From Puccinia triticina (Eukaryota; Basidiomycota; Pucciniomycetes; Pucciniales; Pucciniaceae), in the NCBI RefSeq assembly GCF_026914185.1, contig NC_070571.1, forward strand, positions 3,162,001 through 3,226,000: a stretch of 64,000 nt of DNA, in the 5' to 3' direction. Shown here piece by piece: positions 33,600 through 45,870 of the stretch (position 1 is the first letter of the stretch; the number at the start of each line of letters is the position of its first letter). The translations under genes were made by a program, and so were the position numbers. The notes beneath the pieces were generated by a model. It ran no database searches. It saw only the letters and a program-made list of their open reading frames with translations, and had not been told where the DNA came from.

Positions 33600-34116
33600 T
33601 GCTTTGCGCCACGATTATGCGCGGCGGAATGCAGAATGGATTCTCAGTCCTGGTACTTGTTTTCCAGGCATGCAAGCTACTGGAAGATTTGTCCACATAT
33701 GCATCTGTACAGCTCAAGGAGTGCTGAAAATCCATAAGTTTGAAGGGTTATGGAGCGTGAATGGTTTGACTTCCAGGAGTCTGTGTAGTGGGAAAAGATG
33801 GGGAAAGGCGGGACAAGTCTCCTGGTCCAAAAGGCAGCCGTGGGGCCCTTTGGGAACATGGTCTAAATTGAAAAGCCGCAAAATCCCCACAAAAAAATTT
33901 TGGAAGATTGGAATCTCCCAGGCCAAAATGGGGATATTAGTCCCCAGTCCCTCCTTTGGAGGCTTGCTTTGCAAGGGGCGCTTTGCGCCAGCCCTGCAGG
34001 CTGTACCAGGGCCCTCTGATGTGGGGGACTTGTGTTAAGTTAGAGGTTGTGGGGGCTTGCATTTCTGGCGGAGAAGGGCCCGTGGTCAAGTGTTAGACCA
34101 TGAATCTGGCAACTCA
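33600..34116. other. No gene; contains an AAGTCCCTCC-type mini element
   Basis: 33945-34045 carries CAGTCCCTCC...GGGGGACTTGTGTTAAGTTAG. The remainder has no supportable feature. Confidence 0.45.
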
Positions 34117-34127
34117 GGCTTTGTAGC

Positions 34128-34159
<32 letters not shown>

Positions 34160-34187
34160 AACCCAGGTTCAAGTCCTGGTGGAGCCA
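34117..34187 (+). tRNA. Degenerate tRNA-like sequence
   Basis: 71 nt with acceptor GGCTTTG/TGGAGCC (with G-T pairs), perfect D-stem GCTT/AAGC and box A TAGCTTAGTGG, and T-stem CCAGG-TTCAAGT-CCTGG. The anticodon stem is only half paired (GGC/GCC), with AGA in the anticodon position. Likely a pseudogene or tRNA-derived repeat. Confidence 0.45.
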
Positions 34188-34189
34188 TT

Positions 34190-34917
34190 TCTTTTCTGAT
34201 AATGTCTGCCTGGGCCCATCCCCAGTAGAATCAGGTCCCAAAAGTCACAGTACCACTGCTGGAGATTGTCTACCCACATTGACATCCAAGTTTGATCAAA
34301 ATCAATCCCAGTCACTTGAAAGAGAAATATTTGAGAGGCCCGGGTATTGCACTCCAACACCTGTGCAGGGAAATTTAGTCAGTTGGATGGATCTTGTGCT
34401 GATAAGCTATTAATTAGTGACTGACCTTCAAGATTAATTAATGGAACTGGTTCCCTCAACTGCCCATGCGTGGGTTGATGGCAAGAACAGCTGATCCAGG
34501 AAATCTTTTATCCAAGGGTGGCGGAGTGTTTGCTCAAAGGCAAATTGCTTTCATTCAAACACTAAGAAGTAAAAAAAAAATCAAAAATTTGATTGCATAA
34601 TGGGGAAGAAAAAAGTGAGATGGCTGAAACAAACCTAGCAATCTTGGGATTGTGTTGGGTCCCATGACCAAGGTTGCATTGACAAGGCTGGGATTGTATT
34701 GATGGAGGGCAAGGTTGTATTGACCATGGACGGGTTTGCATCAAGCAAGGGCTCTTTTGTATTGGAATTTTTATCTCCTCCGCTGTGCGCACTTGCCCGC
34801 TCTTCCGCTCTTCTCTCAGTTCCTCTGTGTCTCACTTCTCATCTTCCCAAATCTCAACTCACTCCTGAAACTCTTCAATCCTCAACTCTCAAACACATCA
34901 ACCCAACTCCTTGATCC
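34190..34917. other. No gene recognised
   Basis: AT-rich, non-coding. Ends at a hAT MITE insertion. Confidence 0.45.
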
Positions 34918-35417
34918 TAAAGATGGCATTTGGCACCCAGGTACCGCTAGCGGTACCCGGGTACCGCCTGTTATTTTCACTCAGACAACCACTTGGTACC
35001 GCACCTGGCACCGCCTGGCGGGTGTCTGGCTGGTGCGGGCGGTACTTGAGGCGGGTACCAGCGGTACCCGCAGCGCTAGCAAGATTCAGAGGTTGAGGGT
35101 GAGGGGATGAGGATGAATTTGAACTGGAAGAATTCTGTGGCTTGCCGGTGGATTCCATGGTTGGAGAGTGGGCAAGTGAGGCGGTGATTGTAAGTGGCCG
35201 GAGGGTAGTTGATCAAAGAAGGTGAAAAATCCCCTGCTCAAGGCCCCACAGCTCCCTGGGTATAAGGCGGGTACCACCTGGGTACCCGCTTGTTTTGGAG
35301 ACAAAGCAGACACCGGACACTGCACCCGGTACTGCCCGGTGGGTGTCTGGCTGGTGCAAGTGGTACCCGCCTGCGGGTGCCAGGTACCCCCACACGGGTG
35401 CCAAAGTGCCATCTTTA
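34918..35417. mobile_element. hAT-type MITE, TSD CTTGATCC
   Basis: TIRs TAAAGATGGCA / TGCCATCTTTA, 8-bp duplication CTTGATCC (34910-34917, 35418-35425). GGTACCGC / GCGGTACCCGGGTACC subterminal repeats are at both ends. No coding capacity. Confidence 0.88.
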
Positions 35418-35507
35418 CTTGATCCTCAACTCTGAAACACATCAACCCTCAACCACAAGTTGACCAGCTCGCATCATCAGTTTCATCTTCCATCCCACAG
35501 GCCAGCC

Positions 35508-35837
35508 TGTAAGGGGTGAGAATCCCCTTCACTGGGCGAGGCAGATGAACCGGAGAGGAGAGCTTGAAGGGCACTGAAGCTGAGTTCTAGGACCAACCAA
35601 AGGGGGGAGTTTTGATTGCACTGGCTCAGAGAGACTGCACGTCAGTTCTCTGCTGAGAGGAAGAAGAGGGAAAGAAGAGAGACAAAAAGGAAGGGAGCTT
35701 ACCTGGCTCAGAGAGACTGCACGTCAGTTCTCTGCTGAGCCAAGGAAGGAGGAGGAACGGGCTATCTACAAGTCTGTGACAGGGCAGGTGTCCATTGGTG
35801 ACACCTTGTGAACCCCAGAGGAGGAGGGGGGTTTACA
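35508..35837 (-). repeat. Solo LTR, ~310-bp family (copy 4), TSD CAGCC
   Basis: Minus-strand ends TGTAAACC...CCCCTTACA, with CAGCC at 35503-35507 and 35838-35842. Two ~32-bp copies of CAGAGAACTGACGTGCAGTC flank a GTAAGC...CTCAG spacer. Confidence 0.85.
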
Positions 35838-35925
35838 CAGCCACTCAATGTTTGACTATAAATTGGATGACCATTTCCATCCTCTCCCAGCAGTCTCATT
35901 GACATTGGACATCACCAATCAATTA

Positions 35926-36102
35926 TGGTGTTCAAAGTTGGTTTGAATATTTTTATGCATGCATAAATCATAAAATCATAAAAATATTTTGGTGAGGAAA
36001 TTTTGTATTACATAATCAGACAGTCATATCCCCTGCAAAAAAGATTTTATGATTTTATGATTTATGCATGCATAAAATTATGCAAACCAACTTTGAACAC
36101 CA
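35926..36102. mobile_element. Tc1/mariner-like MITE, TA duplication
   Basis: TIRs TGGTGTTCAAAGTTGG / CCAACTTTGAACACCA flanked by TA, the same ends as the element at 33439-33595. Confidence 0.75.
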
Positions 36103-36562
36103 TAAATCTGTATGACTCCTATCCTCTCCAACCCTCAACCAACTTCAACCATTATCATCCTTCAGCTCTCCATTTGATTTTGGTTCTTCCTGTCCCTTCT
36201 CCTCTACCTCCTGTCCCTTATCTCTCTACTCATCCATTCTAACTGATCTGGAATTCACTCCGACTCTCTTGCAGCTCCAACTAGCATCATGCTTGTTGCT
36301 CCAACCCTATCTCTTCAATACATCAATTGGATCTTTCCAATTGGGTGAGAGAAACAGATCAAACTGAAAACTCATCATTTCCCTCAAAGTCCAAAGTCCT
36401 CAACATTAACATCTAACATTTCTTTTCCTTTTCTAGTTTCTACTACTTGTCCTTGTTTGATCTTGTATTCTTTAGTCTGTTGCTTCTGATTCCTTCCAAA
36501 ATATCATCTCCTTGCAGTATGGCTCTCTCTCAATGAATTCTTGTTCTCAATCATGTTGCTTA
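36103..36562. other. No gene recognised
   Basis: Pyrimidine-rich non-coding DNA without supportable features. Confidence 0.45.
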
Positions 36563-36570
36563 TTTTTCTA

Positions 36571-37914
36571 GGGGGTTACTAAACATACCCGGTTTTTCCG
36601 CGTTTGTACCCGGTTTTTGCGTACCCCCTTTTCCGCGTGCGTACCCGGTTTTTTTCCACTCATTTCTACGCAACGCAAATAATACCAAAATTCATCTCAA
36701 ATGATGAACATAATTATCATGCAATCAGAATTTCAAAAAACTCAATTTCCAAATGATTAATTAATTTGTACCCGGTTTTTTGCATACCCGATTTTCTGGG
36801 GTAAATACTAAGGGTATAACTTTTTTTTTACATGCCCCAGCCGCACAAAAACTTCAGGGCACTTATAATTGTGGATATTCTACATTCCCTGAAATTTTCA
36901 GGATTTTCAGGGAGTGGGCGGTGGGCTTAGTAGGAAAATTCCCGCTAACTGGATAACTTTTTTGTTACATTTCCAAACAAGCTAAAAATTTCAGGAATAT
37001 TTAAAATCTGTATAATCTCCATTTCCTGAAATTTTCAGCAATGGTGTGGCATAAAAACATGAGATATAAGGGGTGTGCGGCAGTCTTAAGGGGAAAATTC
37101 TGGCTAATTGAATAGCTTTTTTGTTACATATCACAGCAGTCCAAAAACTTGAGTAAACTTTCAAATATGCATCTTCTCCTTGAACTTGAATTTTTAGCAA
37201 TGTTGTGGCATCAGAACATGAGTTATATGGGGTGCGCAGTAGTAGGTATTATGACTACCGCGCATCCCTTACATCTCAGGTTATGATGCCACAACATTGC
37301 TAAAAATGTCAGGTCACAGAGGATATTCATATTTGAAATTTCAATCAAGTTTTTAGACTGCTGTGATATGTAACAAAAAAGCTATTCAATTAGCCGGATT
37401 TTTCCCCTTAAGACTGCCGCACACCCCTTATATCTCATGTTTTTATGCCACCCCATTGATAAACATTTCAGGACACGGAGAATATACAGATTTTAAATAT
37501 TCCTGAAATTTTTAGCTTGTTTGGAAATGTAACAAAAAAGTTATCCAGTTAGCGGGAATTTTCCTACTAAGCCCACCGCCCACTCCCTGAAAATCCTAAA
37601 AATTTCAGGGAATGTAGAATATTCACAATCATAAGTGCCCTGAAATTATTTGGCGGCTGGGGCATGTAACAAAGAAGTTATTCCCTAAGTATATACCCCA
37701 GAAAAGGGGGCATGCAAAAAATAATTAATTAATTAAAATTGGTTTTTTTGGTATTCTGATTGCATGACAATTTTGTTCATCATTTTTGACAAATTTTGAT
37801 ATTACTTGCGTCGCGTAGAAATGAGTAGAAAAAAACTGGGTACGCACGCGGAAAAGGGGGTACGCAAAAACCGGGTACAAACGCGGAAATACCCGGGTAC
37901 GTTTAGTAACCCCC
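36571..37914. mobile_element. 1.34-kb fold-back element, TSD TTTTTCTA
   Basis: TIRs GGGGGTTACTAAAC / GTTTAGTAACCCCC, 8-bp duplication TTTTTCTA (36563-36570, 37915-37922). The two halves are inverted copies over nearly their whole length, with a turn near 37235. GTACCCGG and ACGCGGAAA motifs recur near the tips. No coding capacity. The superfamily is unclear. Confidence 0.85.
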
Positions 37915-37922
37915 TTTTTCTA

Positions 37923-39287
37923 ATCACCTTGTCTCTTATTTCTGGTTTTAACCTCAGTAATCAAGCCTGTTTTTATACATTTTGTGTTGACCAAGGCTGG
38001 TGTGCATTGTTCAACAAGTCTTTTTGCTCTTGATACTATCCAAGCCTTCCTAGAGTTCCCTATCTCCAGCGGTCTGCTAGACCTGGTAGTATTTGCTCTA
38101 CCAGCCTCCCGTGCTACGGGGTGTTTTTCATCTCAGGATATATTCATCTTTAGTACTTGTAAAGTACTTTCTTAATAGTCGGGTTACCACAGAAGAGGTG
38201 CCCGCCGCAACCACAGTCCAGATTCCCTGAAGACAGATGGGACTTGAGACACAAGTCACCCTCTCTAGTTCAGTCACTTGCTCAAGGTTACAGGGGCCTT
38301 TGATGTGCGCTGAAGCAACATAAAATGGTGGGCTGGGTTTTCCAAAATCCAAAGCACTCAAGCCCCTCCCTGTAATGGTGAAACTGATACAATACATGTA
38401 TTGTATCTGTATTGGTGATACACATTTTTCCAAAATTGTGTATTGTATTTGAATCAGAGGAAGGATGGGAGTTTAATTAAAGAGTAAAGATGAAAGGTAG
38501 AAGAACAAATGTGGTAGGATCTCTTGTCAAAATCCCCAATTGTATACCACTTAAGATAATAAGTCGTCTACAATATGTGTGGGCTTGGTATCAGGAAATC
38601 TAGAGAATCCTTATCTTTGATAGAAGTTTTGGCTTATATAGATGTGGTTTCTGCAACGTGTGATGAACTCCGCGGTGGCCATCTCTCTTCTTCCCAAGGC
38701 TAGCTTAAAATGGGAACCTTATCAGGCTATTCTCAATGAGGTTTCCTCTAATGTCCAGTCTGATTTTCAGGTTAGTTACTAAGCTGTCTTATTGCACGTT
38801 TAGTTACAGTATTTGTACTGCGCTCTCAACCAAGTAAGGAGGGCTTATCAATATTGGGTGTTAGCCTCTCGCGAACCTGTGAGGGTCTTTGGGGACTGAC
38901 ATGTGGTCCCTAGTCCATTGCGTGGAGAAAAATCATGGGAAGGAATAAGAGAACCAGAAAATGGAAAACTTGAATAAAAGAAACTAAAAGGAGGAAAAAA
39001 TGGGTGAAATTGGAGAGACAATCTGTGTTTGGGCTAAGGAAAGAGAAACAATACACCAGTGAGAGGTAAAAAAAGGGTCCCTTGACGGTTTGGTAAGCCA
39101 ATCCTGAACATGAAACCAAAATCAAAAGCTTTTCCCCGCACTATGACTCACTCTGGACTACTCAAGGCCCAACCTCCCTCAATAATCAAGGACAGGACAA
39201 TTCACACCCAAGGACAGGCCTTATTTCCTCTTTCCCCTTTTTACCCACCTTCTGTATGCCCCATACACCATATCAATATTACTCAAG
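37923..39287. other. No gene; fragment of the AATACA MITE at 38370-38455
   Basis: TAATGGTGAAAC...GATACAATACATG matches the left end of the element at 17701. Otherwise non-coding, without reliable ORFs. Confidence 0.4.
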
Positions 39288-39295
39288 CACCCAGC

Positions 39296-39510
39296 TAGAG
39301 ATGGCCATCTTTCACCCGCTGGCGGGTACCCACCACCTTTCACAAGGCAACTGTAAGCCCTTTAAAGTACCCATGGCGGTGTGGGATGTTTAATCCTAGT
39401 AACAATTCAAGGAATTCACTTCACAACAGCCCTGGGTACCTGCCAGGGCACACAGTTGCATCCTGAAAGGTGGCAGGTACCCGCCAGCGGGTACAAAATA
39501 GCCATCTCTA
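39296..39510. mobile_element. 215-bp hAT MITE, TSD CACCCAGC
   Basis: TIRs TAGAGATGGC / GCCATCTCTA and 8-bp duplication CACCCAGC (39288-39295, 39511-39518). GCGGGTACCC repeats are at both ends. It has the same termini as the hAT at 25716-29263, which it presumably depended on. Confidence 0.9.
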
Positions 39511-39518
39511 CACCCAGC

Positions 39519-40848
39519 TAGGCACAAGTGGGAGAAATTAACCATCAGACAGAGTCAGAGTATGAGGAAAGACCCTGGATATCCACCATCTTTTTCTCTC
39601 TTCCAAATCCAGCATAACAACCCCATCTTGGCATTAGCCACACATGTAATAACCATGGAGATCCCATCTTGGTTACCCCTAGTCCCTTTTGGTTTCAGCC
39701 CTTCCCTTCTCAGCCTCTCATGTGATGTGTGATCTCTTTCTTCTGATGTTTCATTGTCTCTCCACATTCCAGCCTCTTTCAAGAACTTTCCATCCCCATA
39801 GCGGTTTCAGCCTCAGCCCCTTGATTGATAATTTTCACTGTTTCATCTTTTCTTCCAACAACAACTCAGCCCCATAATATTTTGTATGTAGTCTGCCTTC
39901 TTTGGCCCTACCTTTTTTTCCTCATCAGATCCTGCCCCAGAAATTCAAAAAACTGGTCACCATTCATTAGGCCTGCTTATGCCAATAAATCAGATTGGAA
40001 AAGCTAGATATTCAGTATGCAACTATGAGACTAGATTAGTAGACAAATAAATAACCTTTTAAGACATACCTCAAGAATCTCCATAGTCACACCTTTGCTT
40101 AAGAGTCCATACTCTTATATTGTTTTTCTTGTTCCCCTGAGAGCCCTTCAAGCACCAAAAACCTCTCAAGCTCTATTCTTCCCTCAGAGTAGTTCCACAA
40201 TGCTCAATTTTGGTCCAGATTAAGTTGCCTTGTTGTTAGTAATGTGCCTCCAAATGTTTGGAAATAGGTTGATTGCCAAAATGAAGTTCAAGACTTTGTA
40301 CATTGCCTTGGGGTTGAACATAATCAACCGTGAATTCATCTCAAGAAAGAATTACCATCTATGAAGGATGAAAAGAAGAGAAAGTGAAAACAAGGGAAGA
40401 AAAGGATGAGGAAATAAAGTTAAGGACTCTGCAAATTTAATAAAGGAAACTTAGAAGGAAGAGATTGGAAAAAGAATAATAAGAGAATGGGAAGGGGATT
40501 TAAATGCTTTGGATTTCAGAAAGCCCAGCCCATTGTCCCATCCCATCAGAAGAATGAGTGTTTAGAGTGCATTTAGGCCCCCACAATCTGTTGCTGCTAC
40601 TGAAAAGGAGGGGATCATTGGATTATCCTCCAATACCACAAGATCCATTGGTCTTCATGGAGTCAGGGGTAGGTTCCCTAGTCTATTGCTAGTACATACA
40701 ACCTGTTTGAATAATTTTGACCATGAGTGGAAAAAAATTAAAGGAATTTGAGAAGATCACTAAGAAAAATGAAAGAAACAGGGATATTCTAGAATGAAAC
40801 TATTGAGTGTAACATAGCACAGGAGATAGGAGAGGAAGGTTCTGTGGT
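39519..40848. other. No gene recognised
   Basis: AT-rich sequence without convincing ORFs. The part next to 40848 is probably the 3' tail of the LINE remnant. Confidence 0.4.
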
Positions 40849-41837
40849 TTAAGCCGCCAAGATGTATTTTTGGATTTTTGGAAATTGATTTGTTGCCAAG
40901 ATGTACTCAGACACTTCAGCCATTGCTTTGGGGTTGTCCATGATTGATTGGAAAGATTCCCAATTTGCTCCACACTTTGATTGCCGTAGTTTTTGTTTGA
41001 GAATCACCCCAGCTTTCTTATTCCTGTTGCAAAACATAAGGAAGTGCGCCACATTCTCTTGGGCAAAGCAGTTAGTACATTGTGGGTCTAATAAGTTTTT
41101 TATTCTGAACAGGAAATTATTTAGGGGAGTATGATCCGCTCTGAGCTGAAATATTGTCACTGTCAACCCTTTTTCTTGTTGGTCTAAATCTTGCACTAGT
41201 TTTGTGCAGTATTTGGAGTAGGGAAATTGTTGGCAGTTGTACTTTGACCCATCTTTGGGGAGCTGCATTTGGGTCTGTGTGTACTATCTTAAATTGGACA
41301 GACTCTTTGGTACGAACACCAGAAGAAGAGCATTGTCATGCAAGGTAGATTCCCCTGCAGCTGCCTCTTTAGCAAGGGTATCTGCTTTTTTGTTAGCTAC
41401 AATGCCCTTGTGACCAGGGCACCAGTAGAGCCTGACCGGGCATCCTAAGAGCTTCATACGGAAGAAATTTTCAGTGTAAAGGTTCTGTCCTGGGGATAGG
41501 GAAAGCGGGTCTGAAGAGAGCATCAGGGCCCCAGGTTATTGGAGAATATTTCTACCACCGTGATTTCCTGTGAGTGGTCAGCCTCAAGGGTTTCCTGTGC
41601 CAGATTGATGGCAATTCTGATTCCCATTAGCTCAGCTATGCTTTTCCCAGAAGGGTGAGCCACTGCTTCCCTCCCTGCTCCCTTGTCGGGTATCCAAGAG
41701 CCGTCTGTAAAGATGATTAATGCCCGGTCTTGTATCTCTTGGAGTATCTGCTGTGGAATGCGCTGTATCAAATTGGCTCTTTTATACCTTGAGTTGTGGA
41801 TCTCTGCAATTGGTTCAATCCAAGTTGGGGCTGACAC
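40849..41837 (-). pseudogene. Non-LTR retrotransposon (LINE) 3' remnant with RNase H
   Basis: Minus strand. The segment from 41837 carries the RNase H start IIFTDGSWIPDKGAG and the Glu region AELMGI. After a one-base frameshift near 41530 come WCPGHKGIVANKKADTLAKEAA (41430-41350) and a C-terminal block LRADHTPLNNFLFRIKN...CTNCFAQENVAHFLMFC, a typical Cys/His motif after RNase H in fungal LINEs. Endonuclease and reverse transcriptase are missing, so this is a truncated, dead copy. Confidence 0.8.
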
Positions 41838-42331
41838 CGGGCAAATGGTTTCTGTCCGGTTTACTGGGAAGCTGTACGGACTGTTTGGTGTCAGGATTAG
41901 GTAAAAAGGACTTGGGAAAGAAGGCAGCTTTTCTTAAGGGTGTTCTCTGGGGTTTGGGACGGGGCATGAGGGTCATCCTGAACCCCAGACCCCAACCATT
42001 CCCCGGGGTATGCCATTTTCTTTTGCCGCCAAAGTGAATCCAAGGGATGTGGCCCTGGGACCCGCCTGGTATATCATCATTTAGGTTAGATTTTACCCCC
42101 GGCACAAAAGCAGAGAGAATCAAGGCCCAGAGTGTGAAATCTATGCATAGTAACATTGTGAACTTGGTTTCATTCTATTTTTCTCCCTATTGGGCCGGTT
42201 GACACAAGACTTATCTAATCCTGTCAAAAATGGCTTGTAAATGCCTGTCAATCCCAGAAAAAAGCGCGGCTTCCAAGCATTTATTCTCCAAATGCAGACA
42301 AATTTTCTCCTGGCAGCAATCTGCCCTCAAA
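41838..42331. other. No gene; CGGGGCATGAGG/CCCC inverted blocks
   Basis: 41940-42020 has GGGGCATGAGG, CCCCAGACCCC and GGGGTATGCC blocks like those at 22640-22740 and 44290-44350, probably from one MITE family. Confidence 0.35.
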
Positions 42332-42336
42332 CCAAG

Positions 42337-43177
42337 TGTCAGCCTCAGAGCCAGCGCAGCTGGCCTAAAGTCTGCCTTTTTCTACTTCATTATACTTAAA
42401 TGTGTTTATAGCTTTTTAACCTTAAGAAATAAGATTTTTTTGAATTCAGATTCTGATTTCTCATGAAATTTTGACCCTAGCGTTCACTGATCACTTTCCA
42501 ATATCTCTGCTCCTTCATAGAGTTTGTGGTTTGTGCCACACATGCGCAGCAGCGCCGTGTAGTCGCACCTGAGTGCTCCAAACCGCATGTACATGTGTGA
42601 TTATGTCATCCAAATTTGATTTTTTTTTAATTCAGGATCCCCCATGCAGCTGGAGGATACACAGACTTCAGCACACCAGAACAACACCCCAGATAACCCA
42701 GGATCACTACCAAAGAGATTACCACACTCCCAGTATACCTACCGCCACAGGCACCTAGGATATTGAAAGTAAGTAAACTCTTTCACTGAACCTTGCTTAT
42801 CCAGAGTGAAACTCTGTTGCTCTTGATTTCCTCTTCATTTCTTTAACTCTTTCAATCATCAAAGATCAAAAGGTTGTCTCTGATTAAGACCTATAAAATC
42901 AGAGCAGAGTAGTAACCCTACTTCTAAATCCCACCAACGTTTCCTTGTTGTGAGTGGAGGCTGTTGCACTCTCTTGGCCTTGCACAGCTGGCATCCAACT
43001 TTTCCAGGTTGAGAATATCCCAGATCAATAATTAAAAGACTTGAAGTCTAGGCCTGATCTTCTCTCTTTCTCTCTTTCTTTCTCTCCTTCTGTTTGTATT
43101 TCTTTATCCCAAGAAATCCAACCAGATTCCCCCTTTTTTCTTGTGCCCTGTATTCACATAAGAGAATCAGGCTCACA
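42337..43177 (-). repeat. Solo LTR A, TSD CCAAG
   Basis: Plus-strand ends TGTCAGCC...GGCTCACA, with CCAAG at 42332-42336 and 43178-43182. The minus-strand 3' end GGCTGACA equals that of the LTRs at 2121-2969 and 44563-48626. Similar to the LTR at 44938-45870. Confidence 0.85.
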
Positions 43178-43390
43178 CCAAGGAACATCAAGCACCTCTT
43201 GTGTCTCAAGGGATGGTACCAGGCTTTCAATGACCCCTTGTAACATCCTTTCATCTTTTATCAGTGCCTACACCTGTTTCCTTGGGGTTCTTGCTTGTGC
43301 TTCTCAACTTGTTTGATTAAAATAAACCTGTACATACTACATATGGCCATTGGAATGACAAAAAAAAACACAAAATCCAAAAAAAAAGAC

Positions 43391-44267
43391 ACCACCCTAT
43401 GGAGGTACTGGCCCACCAATTTTGCCAGAAAAGTTGAATTTCTGCCCCTGGACTGCCACATTGGCTAGTTTTCTGCCAAACTTGCCAAAGTTGTGGCACT
43501 GAACCACCATCCATGCCAGGGCGGAAACAGACCCCTCCCCGGGTAGATCACCGCAGCAGTGCCCGGGCTGTGAGCCCAGACCGGTACATCTGTCTTGAGA
43601 GGCAACCGGAGGGACATATATTACCCCTCTCAGTGACCAATACAACATCGGTCAGTGAGGTGTATACCTCAATGGCCGATATAACACCGGTCAGTGAGGT
43701 GTACACCTCAAAGACCAATACAACATCAGTCAGTGAGGTGTGTGTGTGCCTCAAAGACCAATATGATACCAATCAGCAAGGTACCTCAATGACTGTTATT
43801 GTAGCTGGATGACTGGTGTCATGGCAGTAATCAAGGCATGTATCTTAATGACTGGCAATATATGACCAATATTGATTGGGCCGGTCAGTGAGGTGTATAC
43901 CTCAATGACCAATAAAATATTGGACATTGAGGTGTGTACCTCAATGACTGGGACTGTACCAGTCAAGGAGGTGTGTACCTCACTTTTGATCAAGTATTGA
44001 TGACCGGAACAATACCAGACATCAGGAGTATATGTCCCTCCGGTTGCCTGTCAAGACAGATGTACCGGTTTGGGCTCACAGCCCGGGCACTGCTGCGGTA
44101 ATCTACCCGGGGAGGGGTTTGTTTCCGCCCTGGCATGGATGGTGGTTCAGTGCCACAACTTTGGCAAGTTTGGCAGAAAATTGGCGAATTTGGCCGTCCA
44201 GGGGCGGAAATTCAATTTTTCTGGCAAAATTGGCGGGCCAGTACCTCCATACCACCCCCAAAGAAAT
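43391..44267. mobile_element. Long-TIR fold-back element with CAGTGAGGTGTATACCTCA array
   Basis: Inverted arms of about 240 bp (43391-43630 and 44025-44267: TATGGAGGTACTGGCCC, GCCAGGGCGGAAACAG, CCCGGGCTGTGAGCCCA and inverses) enclose an array of GGTCAGTGAGGTGTATACCTCAATGACC-like hairpins. CCACCC occurs at both outer flanks. No coding capacity. Confidence 0.75.
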
Positions 44268-44937
44268 CCTCCTTCCGCAAAAAAACACTATATGCCCCGG
44301 GGTTTGGGGCATTTACAAGGCCCATCCCAATGCCCCAGACCATGGGGCATGACCCAAACACTGCTTTAGGGGCACAGCCTTAGCTTTTATGTCAGTTCCT
44401 TTTGTGAGATATTGAGTACGGGGTGAGGGGATGGATATGTCAACACACAGAGGCTGTATAAGTGAGAGTTGCAAAGATGGACCTCAAGGGGAGGCGTCAG
44501 CCCGCTGCTTTCCTGACAAAAGGCAGGGGAGTATGTCTCAACAGGCCTGTTATCACCCGGCGTGTCAGCTGGCTACTATAGCAGAGCCACCGTAACATAG
44601 AAATAAAAAGGTATTATTACATATGAAAGAGATATTATTACACTCTTACATATGTAATACCATAGAAATAAAACATAAAAATCATTACCTGTGAAAGAGA
44701 CATTATTACTGTCTCTTAAATAAGTAAAAGTCTAAATATTATTTTATATTCTTAATCTACGCCTAAATTAACCTAGGGTACCCCACTTACAGGTACCCTT
44801 AATTCTCACTGCTTCATTGTGTAATCACCCAATTAGCATTTACAAGGTACCCTCAAATTGAGCAACCTGTATGCTTTTATACATACGTAAATATGCTTAT
44901 AACACTTTAATAGCCATGAAACTGAAGTGTTATGTTT

Positions 44938-45870
44938 TGTCAGCCTTAAATTCAACTCAGCTGACCTAAAGTCTGCCTTTTTCTACTTTTTACACGTGAA
45001 TTACTTCATATCTTTTTCATCTTATGAGATAACCTTGTTTTGACTTCATATTCTGTTTCCTCATGCAATTTTAACCCTAGTTACAACTTACGAATTCTTT
45101 GTAACTATACTCCTTCCCTGAGTTATTGAGTTGTGGCGCGCATGCGCAGTTGTGACATGTCAGCGCTACCAGGCGCGCCAAACCACATGTACATATGTAA
45201 ATTACATAAGCAAACTGTGAAAATTTTCCTAGTCAGGATCCCCCTTGCCTGAGGCGGATCCACAGACTTCAGCACACCAGAACCACACCCCAGATAACCC
45301 CAGGATCACCACCAAAGAGATTACCACACTCCCAGTATACCTACCGTCACAGGCGCCTAGGATATTGACAGTAAGTAACCTCTTTCACTGAACATTGTTT
45401 ATCTCAGAGGTAAAACTCTGTGTCTGCTTGATCTGCTCTTCTTTGCTGGCCTTTGCCTTATCCTTGATCACAGGGCTGCCCCTGCTTAACATCATTCTTT
45501 TTCTGTGATTTTTGCAAGAAAGAAACCACATAGGTTTCCCTTTAAAGAAACTTGACTATCCAGAAGGAAGCTAGAAAATTGTGGCTGGATTAAACTTGTC
45601 TAATCCAGAAGCCCTCCACGTTTCTTTGGTGAGAGGAGGCTGTAGCACTCTCTAGCACAGCTTGGCAGAACTCTTCTGAAGAGGTAGCATTGCCAGTGGA
45701 TGTGCATTCCCACAAGAATAACCTTGAATATCTGCTTATCTTGAATCTGCTCAGTTTCTCTCTCTCTTTCCCTCTCTCTCTTATATTTTTATTTTCTTTA
45801 TCCAAAGAAATCCAAATATTGCCCCCCATTTTCTTGTGTCCTGCTGTCACTATAGAGACTCAGGCTCGCA
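44938..45870 (-). repeat. Solo LTR B nested in the 5' LTR, TSD TGTTT
   Basis: Ends TGTCAGCC...GGCTCGCA, with TGTTT at 44933-44937 and 45871-45875. The uninterrupted target is seen at 55990-56010. Shares internal blocks (ACTTCAGCACACCAGAAC, CACTCCCAGTATACCTACC) with solo LTR A. Confidence 0.9.
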
